The notes under the pieces are model-generated. The model did no database searches, was not told the origin of the DNA, and saw only the letters and a list, made by a program, of their open reading frames with translations. A stretch of DNA of 64,000 nucleotides from Stenocarpella maydis (lineage: Eukaryota; Ascomycota; Sordariomycetes; Diaporthales; Diaporthaceae): NCBI GenBank assembly GCA_002270565.1, contig NQMI01000003.1:551331-615330 (forward strand), given 5' to 3'. A program made the translations under genes and the position numbers. Shown piece after piece: positions 55,910-64,000 of the stretch (within the stretch, counting starts at the first letter, position 1; every line of letters starts with the position of its first letter).

Positions 55910-57466
55910 CTACTGGTACGTATCTACCTGCAGCTCAAGGAAGCGGAGCAGTTCTGTCGCCGTCATGGGCAGATCCTCTTTTTGGTATTTCAGTGACGGT
56001 ATGCCCGATACATTGGCATTTACGCTCCCGCTCTCCACGTTCTTGGGCCCGATTACGACAATCACGCCGTATCCCTTTGCTTTCGCCTCTCGAACCTTCA
56101 AGCCCACACTCCGTGGACTGTCGTCCAGCTCCACCGCCAGCTGTGACGGGTGACTGACCGAGGCCGGCCCCGCCTCGCCACCCACCAATGGCTCGTTATG
56201 GCTGTTTTTCGTCCCCAGGAGGATGTCCATGGTGTCCCGCGCCATAGCCACGACGGGATCCGTGTCATTGACGGTGATGATGGCCACCTGCCTTGGGTTC
56301 AGCCAGAACGGCCACTTGCCGTTGTAGTGCTCGATCAGCAGCGCCATCAGCCTCTCCACAGATCCCAACACGGCTCTGTGGATCATCACGGGCCGGACGC
56401 GGCCCACGACAGCCTGCTGCGCAGCATCTGAAGTACTCACGCCCCTCTGCTCCAGCTCTGGCGCAGGGGCCTCATACTCTAGCTCGAACCGCTTGGGCAG
56501 CTGGAAGTCCAGCTGCACCGTTGCTGTCTGGTGCTCCTTCCCGTCCGAATCCTTGAGTATGATATCGATCTTGGGTCCGTAGAAGGCCCCGTCGCCCTCG
56601 CTGAGCGCCCACGCCTGGCCCGCATGTTCCAGCGCGCTCTTCAGCGCGCCCTCGGCCTGGTCCCACTCCTCAAGGGTGCCGATGTAATGTTCCTGCGGCC
56701 TCGTCGACAGCACCAACCTGTAGGGGCCTAGCTTGAACGTCTCGTATGTCTCGCGCACAAAGTCTAGCGTGCTCCGGATCTCGTCTTCGATCTGCGAGGG
56801 GCGGCAGAAGATGTGACCGTCGTCCTGGTGGAAGCGCCGCACGCGCGTGAGGCCGCTAAGGGCGCCGGAGATCTCGTTCCTGTGCAGCGGGGAGAAATCG
56901 GCGTAGCGGATGGGGAGGTCGCGGTAGGAGTGGCGGCGGGCGCCAAAGATGAGGCAGTGACCTGGGCAGTTCATGGGCTTGAGGCCGTACTCGTCCTCCT
57001 CGCCAGTAGCTGCACCGTCGTCCAGGGCAGAGTCAGGTGATGGATCGCGCCGCGAAGGGGACGTGCTCGTCACGGTGAACATATCTTCGGCGTAGTTCTC
57101 GAGGTGGCCGGACCTTGCCCAAAGGGCCTTCTTGTAGATTGTGGGTGTGATGACCTCTTGGAAGCCATACTTGACGTATTTTCGGCGGAGGAACTCGACA
57201 AGGCGGTTGAAGATACGTGTGCCAGCGGGCAGGAAGATGGGGCTACCGGGGGAGTAGACCGATGTCGTGAAGAGCTCTTGTTGCACGGCCAGGCCACGGT
57301 GGTCGGCGGGCGGCCTAGGCAGGGGAGACTGCTCCGGGGGAGGGCAGCTCGCGCACTGCCGTTGCTGTTGACATCCTGGAGCTGGTAGCAGCAGCCTGCG
57401 CGGGGCCGCAAGCGGTATGTGTCGAGCCGATCGTAAAGGGACCCTCGCGACGCGTGTGCCCAGCAT
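55910..57466 (-). CDS. MST1: Threonyl-tRNA synthetase, mitochondrial
   Basis: Single exon, 518 aa. The first ATG in frame is at 57466 (MLGTRVARVPLRSARHIP); its basic, Arg-rich start without acidic residues looks like a mitochondrial import signal. Class II synthetase features: motif 1 region FGFQEVITPTIYKKALW-type sequence near 110; the zinc-site MNCPGHCLIFGARRHSYRD near 165; motif 2 region LHRNEISGALSGLTRVRRFHQDD; motif 3 GSVERLMALLIEHYNGKWPFWL; and an anticodon-binding C-terminus. The N-terminal TGS and editing domains of cytosolic ThrRS are absent, as in yeast Mst1 (462 aa). A 30-residue acidic/Ser insertion precedes the zinc site. It charges mitochondrial tRNA-Thr. Confidence 0.94.
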   Translation of the reverse strand: MLGTRVARVPLRSARHIPLAAPRRLLLPAPGCQQQRQCASCPPPEQSPLPRPPADHRGLAVQQELFTTSVYSPGSPIFLPAGTRIFNRLVEFLRRKYVKYGFQEVITPTIYKKALWARSGHLENYAEDMFTVTSTSPSRRDPSPDSALDDGAATGEEDEYGLKPMNCPGHCLIFGARRHSYRDLPIRYADFSPLHRNEISGALSGLTRVRRFHQDDGHIFCRPSQIEDEIRSTLDFVRETYETFKLGPYRLVLSTRPQEHYIGTLEEWDQAEGALKSALEHAGQAWALSEGDGAFYGPKIDIILKDSDGKEHQTATVQLDFQLPKRFELEYEAPAPELEQRGVSTSDAAQQAVVGRVRPVMIHRAVLGSVERLMALLIEHYNGKWPFWLNPRQVAIITVNDTDPVVAMARDTMDILLGTKNSHNEPLVGGEAGPASVSHPSQLAVELDDSPRSVGLKVREAKAKGYGVIVVIGPKNVESGSVNANVSGIPSLKYQKEDLPMTATELLRFLELQVDTYQ

Positions 57467-58205
57467 GGCGATGTCAATCGCAGGCCTGGACTGACGCTCA
57501 AAGCTCGAGGTCCTCAGGCGCGCAGGTCGTGCCGGCTCGAGTGAAGCTTGAACTCGGGCTGGGTGGGCCCGGAGCAAAGCATACGGACCCCTGTCCAGTC
57601 GGCCGCGCAGGGACCAGCTGACCCGGGGGGGGGGTGACAGGGGCCTCCGGCCTCACCCGACGTCATCCGGAGATACGTATTAATATGGGGAAGTACATTG
57701 CTGTCTCTTCACCTCGTGCGACGCGGTGACTGGCCCAAGTACACGTCAACAAAGCACAAAGACAGACACCACTCCGATGAGCTCGAATATAAATGACATT
57801 GTATTGCCTCTCCCCGTATCGTTACCAAATACGTCGGCGAGGCTGCCTGCTGGATCGTGACTCACCCACACCGACATTTTGGTCGCGAACAAGCGACGCG
57901 CTGCCTCACATCACATTATCGCCCTCGCTGTAGCGCTTGGGAGATCCGACCAGGCAGCACACCAAGAACCGCGCTTCTCCACTCCCATTCACGCGCTCAT
58001 CTTTGTACTTCAACGCGGTCGCTGCCGCTGGAACGCCATCGACCTCGATCGAGTCGTTCATTGGCCGCAGTCTGGTGGATATCAGACGCGGGCGCAGGCG
58101 CTGATACGAAGCAGTCGGTTCCAGCGCCTGTAGATCTCAAATCTCTGAGAGCACCGCAGTCTACTGTCAACGCGGTCCACATCCTTCGCAGCTGGCCTCC
58201 CCAAG
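57467..58205. other. divergent promoter region
   Basis: Between the ThrRS gene (-) and the 583-aa gene (+). Contains a G10 tract at 57625-57634. No gene seen. Confidence 0.5.
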
Positions 58206-59957
58206 ATGAGCAACTCGAGGTCGAGGCGGCAGGAAATTCCTGTGGAGAGCTCCTGGCGCATGGTTGAGGGTGAGAATGACAGCTTCGATGCATCTATTGT
58301 CGCCGATGAATACCTTGATGATGATGCTCCCTTGTCCACCGGACCATCTCAGCTATCAAACCTCTCACAACTGTCACAGCTTTCATCACAGTCTCACTGG
58401 AACATAGGAAGTTCTCAAGATGACAGCACTATCCAGGACTTCATCAGCAAAGCCGACGACGAGCGCGTCATCATGAGGTCTCCATTCCAGCCGTCGGTGC
58501 CCGTCGTGGCCAGGCGGTCCCAAAGGAATCAGACCAAAGTCTACTCGCCAGAACAAGAGTTTTACATGCCAAAGGTCGACGTTGACAGCCCACGCCGCGG
58601 AGCATCAAATGGATCGTCTCGGACTCTGGTGCCCAGCGATGGACAGTCTGTACGGCAGCGTGCGGTGGGACAGTCGGCGCGCGGAGGTCCTACGAAACGT
58701 CGGCAACAACAGCCTGCGACCCGGGAACAGCCTCTAAGCGTCGGCCAGCGTATGGCCTCGGATTTACCCCCCGCCCTGTACAATATTCTCGCCTGGACTT
58801 TCGGTGTGGTCGGCATGGCGTTCCGATATGCGCAGAAACCGCTTGCAGTCGCTCTGGCGATTTACTTCACCTTCGGAGGGCTCATTATCGCGCAAAACAT
58901 GGTGGCTGAGTCAATTTACACCTCCCTATCGCCGGTATGCCGCATACCTGGGGTTGGCTACCTGGACCTTCCTTTCTGTCCTCGGGGGCCCAACATGCCA
59001 CATACGGGGAATAAGGCACCCGTGGAGTTTGACGGTCTGATGGACGTCCAGGAACGTTTCGAGGAGGTTCTGGAGAAGAGCGCGAATGGTGTCTCTTTGC
59101 CAATGGAGATGAAGCGGTCCGAGGCTTCAATCCGAGATTTGCGGACCTTAGTACGCTACAGCTCACTCCAGGGCAAAGAGGAGCTGGTCCTGGAGTTCGA
59201 TGGCTTCATTGATACGGCACGGTCGGCATCAAACGAGCTGCAGAAGTTCAATTCTCACGTGGGCTCCGCAGTAGACTCCGTGATCAGCATCAACCGTTGG
59301 ACAAGCCGCTATCTCGATGGATTGGTCGCCGACCAGGAAGGCCAAGGGCTATTGAGCGACTTGACGGCCTGGATATTCTCCCCTTTCCAGCCGGCGACTT
59401 TCTCCGAGCGGAACCTACTCGACAAGTATGTGGAACACACGGCTCTGGTGAGCGACAAAATCGCCGACCTCATCCTCGAGGCACAGGCGGTCCTGAAAAC
59501 CTTGAACCAGGCAGAGAGCCATCTAGGCATCATATACGACTTCGTCACGCGCACGCAAAAGTCGGTCCAGTCCGACAAAGACAACATCCTCTATACCATC
59601 TGGACGTTGGTCGGCGCCAACTACCGCCGGATCTCCAATTTCAACTCGCAGCTCTCCCTCCTGAAGCGCGTGGAGTCGCAGAGGAGCGACGCCGTCAAGC
59701 AGGTGACGGAACTGATCGTGGAGCTCGAGAAGATCCAGGCCGGGCTGGACGACCTGCGCGACAGGGTCGCGGAGCCCGAGTTGGTGGCAGCTTCACCCAG
59801 GGGGTCGATGCCTCTCAGCGTGCACATCGAGACAATCGACCGCGGCGTTGAGAGGCTGGAGCACGCGAGGAGCCGGATCAGGGCCATCGAGAATGATCGG
59901 ATCCATGAGGTGCTCGCCAGGGGGAAGATGGAGGAGCGCCTGATAGACTCGACGTGA
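58206..59957 (+). CDS. unrecognised 583-aa membrane/coiled-coil protein
   Basis: Single exon from ATG at 58206. Residues 1-180 are polar, with a Ser/Leu/Gln repeat (SQLSNLSQLSQLSSQS) and a basic stretch. Two hydrophobic segments follow at about 195-235 (YNILAWTFGVVGMAFRY; PLAVALAIYFTFGGLIIAQN). The remaining 340 residues are mostly helical with coiled-coil character, including LEFDGFIDTARSASNELQKF, EAQAVLKTLNQAESHLG and ELIVELEKIQAGLDDLRDRV. A short Cys/Pro-rich loop (CRIPGVGYLDLPFCPRG) follows the second hydrophobic segment. The form suggests a membrane-anchored protein with a long helical domain on one side, possibly in the nuclear envelope or ER; that is inference and I do not know the family. 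Confidence 0.82.
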   Translation: MSNSRSRRQEIPVESSWRMVEGENDSFDASIVADEYLDDDAPLSTGPSQLSNLSQLSQLSSQSHWNIGSSQDDSTIQDFISKADDERVIMRSPFQPSVPVVARRSQRNQTKVYSPEQEFYMPKVDVDSPRRGASNGSSRTLVPSDGQSVRQRAVGQSARGGPTKRRQQQPATREQPLSVGQRMASDLPPALYNILAWTFGVVGMAFRYAQKPLAVALAIYFTFGGLIIAQNMVAESIYTSLSPVCRIPGVGYLDLPFCPRGPNMPHTGNKAPVEFDGLMDVQERFEEVLEKSANGVSLPMEMKRSEASIRDLRTLVRYSSLQGKEELVLEFDGFIDTARSASNELQKFNSHVGSAVDSVISINRWTSRYLDGLVADQEGQGLLSDLTAWIFSPFQPATFSERNLLDKYVEHTALVSDKIADLILEAQAVLKTLNQAESHLGIIYDFVTRTQKSVQSDKDNILYTIWTLVGANYRRISNFNSQLSLLKRVESQRSDAVKQVTELIVELEKIQAGLDDLRDRVAEPELVAASPRGSMPLSVHIETIDRGVERLEHARSRIRAIENDRIHEVLARGKMEERLIDST

Positions 59958-61717
59958 AGACGATACGAAAAGAGACATTGCCTTTTGGTTTGCTTCAAGG
60001 AGTTTATCTTCCAGACCATGATTCATAGAGCAGCGGCAGTTGGAAATGGGGCGTTCGGACGGAAAGGAGTCATTATGTCTTTTATCTGATGATTTTTTTT
60101 CTGGGTACACAGAACCAGCCTGCGTCACTGTAGCTTGCCTTCTTGACTTTCTGCAGATACTGGTAGCAAATACATGATACCCCAGGATTTACTATGTGCT
60201 CGGTAACTTCAATACAAATATCACTTTTCGCACGGAACTTTAAAAAGAGCCATAGAGCCGAGACCAAGGACATCATCTTGTTTGTAACAGGGATTTGCGC
60301 CTTCAACGATAGCATTATTCAGAGGATAGACCGGTTATCTTATACAGATGATATCGCACATTGAGATGGATCATGAGCTAGGTAGATCATGTTGTGGCAT
60401 ATGATGTAACTAATTGTGACTTTCATGCCATGCGCTTTATGCTAAGCTCTGGAGAATTGTATCTACCTGGTTACATACCTAGCTATGTATGCAACTCAAG
60501 GACATGTGTGCAAGTGATAGACTGCATGTGTGATGATAGCGTCAATAAGATCAGTTAAAGTTTCCACACTCGCCGAAGATCCTGCCCTGTTTCATTTTCA
60601 ATACCGTACAGGTTAATTTTCTCAAGGAAGAGTCTACGCAAAACCATGAGGTTCATAGAACATCCACCAGCAAGATGGTCAGTTACTTGTCGACATGCCA
60701 TATGGGGTTGATCCGTCTCTCTAGAGGTATTTATTGTGGCCCTCTGGCGCCTAAGTAACTAGGCAATCAACAGCGGTCAACTCATGGTACTTCAGAGGCT
60801 AAGCATCCAATCCCCTAGCCGAATTATCAATATGCACCTCCCTATCTGTCCTGTGTTGACCAGTTGTCCCCAGGAATCTAAGAATTGACGTGTGCCCAGT
60901 CCCAACCCAGCCAGACCGCCCAGACCTCTTGGGGGTGTAAGCAAAGGAATGCAAACCAAGACCACTAAGGATGAGTGCTTAGCATAACTAAAACTGGCAA
61001 ATCCCGCACTTGACCTAAGTTTAAATATACGGCAGGTGGAGAAGAGGACGCCGAGGTGACGTTGACATTAGCTACCTCGTCAGGTACAATGATGGAGTTG
61101 GAATAATCTACGACACTGCACTGATCTGTCTTGTATTAGCCAGAGTAATCTAGTATTCTCTGTCCCTCCTGACCATTCTAAAGTTTCATCTTTTCATGAA
61201 GATCCAGTTCATAATATTAACCTGAACTTTATTTAGAGGAGCAGCCCATTAGATCATTTTATGAAGACCGTCATTTTCTTTAGGCCTAGTGTGTCTTTTT
61301 TTTTATCGGGATTGACCGCGGATCATCAAAGGGGGTGTACATCAGCATTAGTTGCTATCTTCTTTCTAAGTTTACACAGCCTCGCAGTATTCGAGCGGTA
61401 CGTATCCACGACTCCGGAAAAGCGGCATCTATCGTACAGTACACGGCCGTCTTACAACACGGACCCAGCTCGGACGGTTTGAACGGTATGGATTACTTAA
61501 TGCAGTGGGTCGCCATGAATCTTTCAAACATGCTGCATGTTGTCTCACCGATATCCGACGTGTAACTACATCCTCACCTGCTGAATATTCATCCTCTTGG
61601 TACCTTTTGCCCCCCCCCCTCTCTTCGTATCTCCGGCGGTGAGGAAGAAGCCCGCCCACAACACCGCCACAGCCGCATGCATTTTGAGCCCCGGATCTTC
61701 GGCAGGCTCACTCACCT
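59958..61717. other. AT-richer 1.76-kb intergenic region
   Basis: No gene or RNA recognised. Unlike 28.0-29.3 kb it keeps many CA and TG dinucleotides, so it does not look RIP-mutated. A C10 tract lies at 61610-61619, about 100 bp before the anoctamin gene. Confidence 0.5.
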
Positions 61718-64000
61718 ATGGGGCTAGAACACGAGGGCGGAGGACTCGGAGTGCCGGGGCATCGCCCGCCCGGGGAGGACGAGGCTGCGTTCCCAATCAC
61801 CTACCACGACAAGTACGTGATCCACTACGACTTCTCGGGGACCACGCAGGACGAGGCGGTCGAGAGGCTCAGGGCCCTCTGCGGGGACCTGGGCGGCGCG
61901 GGCCTCGAGGTGGAGGTGCGACCGGGCGACGGCCAGTCGCTGCTCGTCTTCGCGCGGGCTCGCAGGGAGCACCTCGACTCGGCCGTGTTCAAGTCGCGCG
62001 TCAAGGACTGGCTGTGGGAGATCACGAGGCTGCAGCCGCCCACCGGAAGGGATGGCCCCATGGTGGACGACGCGTTCGAGGCAGAGAGTGTGCTGTCCAT
62101 GTACCACCTGGTCAACTGGCCCAAGGAGCTGGGCGGCGCCGGCATCACTCCTGGCCGCGGCAAGTGGGAGTGCGTCAGGTCCATCTTCCCAATCCACAAC
62201 GAGCCGGCCAACAGCGCGCTGCTGCGCCGCCTGAGCAAGAGGCTGTTCCTCGAAGACGAGGACCTCGACTCCATCAGGGACCTCTTCGGGAGCAAGGTCG
62301 CCTTCTACTTCGCCTTCATGCAGACGTACACGGCATTCCTGTTCTTCCCTGCCATCACAGGCCTCCTCGCCTGGGTGTTCCTCCCGAAGTACTCGCTCAC
62401 CTACGGCATCCTCGTGCTCTTCGGCTGCACCATCTTCCTGGAATACTGGAAGATCCGGCAGACTGACCTCAGCATCCGCTGGAACGTCAAAGGGGTCGGG
62501 TCGCTCAAGGTCAACCGGCCGAGCTTCAAGTATGAGAGCGTCATCGTGGACGCTTTGGGGCGGACAAGGCACGTCTACCCCAAGTGGAAGGCGATCCTGC
62601 GGCAGATGGTGCAGGTCCCGTTCTTCGCCCTAGCGCTCGTGATTCTCGGGTCCATTATTGCCATTGTCTTCGCCATCGAGGTTCTGGTATCAGAGGCATA
62701 TGACGGCCCGTACAAGAGCTGGTTGGAATACCTGCCGACGGTCCTCCTGGCCATCTCCCTCCCCTATATCAACACCTTCCTCGAGGACGTGGCCGAGTGG
62801 CTGGCCGACTTCGAGAACCACCGCACCAGCGACAACTTCGACGTCTCGCTCACGCAGAAGCGATTCGTGCTGAGCTTCATCGCCAACTACCTGCCCATAC
62901 TGCTCACGGCCTTCGTCTACATCCCGATGGGCGACCTCATCGTGCCGCAGCTCCGCGACGCCCTGCGCAGGGCGCTCGGCCGCGGCGGCACCGACTCGGC
63001 GACGCTCATCCACCTCGCGGCCGACTTCCACAGCGACCCGGACCGTCTGCGCAAGTGAGTACCATTCTTACGCGGCCGACAGGCCCACAGTCCTTCTTCC
63101 TCGGAGTGTTCCAGAATGTACCACTTTGAGACCCGTAGCAGGTGATTAACAGGGAACAGTGAGATAATTGCCATAACCCTCACTGGCCAGTTCTCGGACA
63201 TGTTCGAGGAGCTCATCCTCCCATTCATCAAGATCCGCCTGCGGGACTGGTGGCACCAGCGCCAGCACTCCACCGCCGCGCACAAGCAAACGTCGCCGTC
63301 GCACTCCCGCTCCCTGTCCGCCCTCGTCGCCGACGACCCGGCCGAGGCGGCCTTCCTCCGCCGCGTGCGCCACCAGGCCGACCTGGAGCCGTATAACGTG
63401 CAGGACGACATTAGCGAGATGGCAATTCAGTTCGGCCACCTCGCGCTCTTCGCGCCCGCCTGGCCGCTCGTGTCGGTCGGGTTCCTTATCAACAACTGGA
63501 TCGAGCTGCGCTCCGACTTCCTCAAGCTGTGCTCGCAGCACCAGCGGCCGCACCCGGTCCGCACCGACGGCATCGGGCCCTGGATCGGCGCGCTCGACAC
63601 CCTGGCCTGGCTGGGGAGCATCTCGACGGCGGCCATCGTGCACATGTTCTCCGGGGCCGGCGCCGGCGCCGCCTCGTGGCTAGGCCTGCTGGCGACCGTA
63701 TTTGTCAGCGAGCACATCTACCTGCTGCTGCGGGTGCTGGTCCACGCGGTGCTGCAGCGCGTCATGGGCGGCAGCGGGCAGCTGCGGCGGGAGAAGGACG
63801 AGCGCTACGCGTTCCGCAAGCGGCACCTCGACGAGCTCGAGGCCCAGAGCAGGATGCGTGACGCGCTCCTGCTGGGCACCGGCGGCGGGGCCGAGCTGCG
63901 GCGCAAGAGGAGCGACGCCCGCATGGCTGACCTGGACAAGTTCTGGACAAAGCAGGCACTAGATGGTAAGAGTGAGGAGGTTGGCGCCGCCTTGATACGT
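61718..64000 (+). CDS. IST2: Anoctamin / Ist2-type ER-plasma membrane tether or scramblase (partial)
   Basis: Exon 1 61718-63054, exon 2 63160-63965, then a GTAAGA donor at 63966 leading out of the window. The 105-bp intron (GTGAGT, GATTAAC branch, AACAG) rejoins DRLRNEIIAITLTGQFS. The N-terminal cytosolic domain (1-190) has DKYVIHYDF and YHLVNWPKELGG. The anoctamin membrane domain then starts with LFGSKVAFYFAFMQTYTAFLFFPAITG and has at least seven hydrophobic helices in view, including SDMFEELILPFIKIRL and MAIQFGHLALFAPAWPLV; the last is the conserved region near the calcium site in scramblases. Fungal members resemble nhTMEM16/afTMEM16 scramblases and yeast Ist2. The 3' part is missing, so the tail that marks Ist2 cannot be seen; about 714 residues are in the window. 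Confidence 0.92.

Overview
The window comes from a filamentous ascomycete, most likely a sordariomycete. Evidence: GC-rich coding sequence, short introns (59-179 bp) with GTRNGN donors and CTAAC-type branch points just before a YAG or AAG acceptor, monocistronic genes on both strands, fungal-only gene architectures (fused HIS4, anoctamin/Ist2, PHO89-type phosphate permease, a HET-domain gene), and one AT-rich patch decayed in the manner of repeat-induced point mutation (RIP).

Layout. 1-3200 (-): N-terminal two thirds or so of a Fab1/PIKfyve lipid kinase, running off the left edge. 4445-7075 (+): 876-aa unrecognised, mostly disordered protein. 7897-9833 (+): malonyl-CoA-synthetase-like acyl-CoA ligase. 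10545-11437 (-): eIF4E. 13467-16663 (+): 1025-aa unrecognised two-TM protein. 17012-19658 (-): HIS4 trifunctional histidine enzyme. 20625-21584 (+): TAF9. 23053-25521 (-): lipin/Pah1 phosphatidate phosphatase. 27.3-29.3 kb: AT-rich patch with a RIP-type pseudogene. 30460-34087 (+): FN3/coiled-coil membrane protein. 34629-35300 (+): Cmc1. 35749-36994 (-): D-amino-acid oxidase. 38545-40492 (+): PHO89/PHO-4 phosphate symporter. 40.9-44.0 kb (-): two decayed genes, one a HET-plus-ankyrin incompatibility-type gene with five single-base frameshifts. 45803-47707 (+): unrecognised protein with a Cys-rich hydrophobic tail. 47986-48869 (-): Utp11. 50277-52007 (+): GH47 alpha-mannosidase. 52.8-54.1 kb (-): small Ino4-like bHLH factor whose frame continues far past its stop. 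54670-55604 (+): Maf-type nucleotide pyrophosphatase. 55910-57466 (-): mitochondrial threonyl-tRNA synthetase. 58206-59957 (+): unrecognised membrane/coiled-coil protein. 61718-right edge (+): anoctamin/Ist2.

Most genes are housekeeping and unrelated in pathway; there is no metabolic cluster. Loose links exist: Fab1, Pah1 and anoctamin/Ist2 all bear on membrane lipids; eIF4E, Utp11 and ThrRS on translation; HIS4 and DAO on amino acids. The accessory content is concentrated in the 27.3-29.3 kb RIP-like patch and the 40.9-44.0 kb block of broken genes. No tRNA, rRNA, CRISPR or intact transposon was found. I did not find a convincing wholly new system. The most unusual items are the frameshifted HET-ankyrin gene, the RIP-type pseudogene with preserved introns, the 212-codon open frame behind the bHLH stop codon, and the CACGTG cluster upstream of the phosphate permease. 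Splice sites were placed by eye from reading-frame continuity, consensus signals and family knowledge; no alignment or database search was run.
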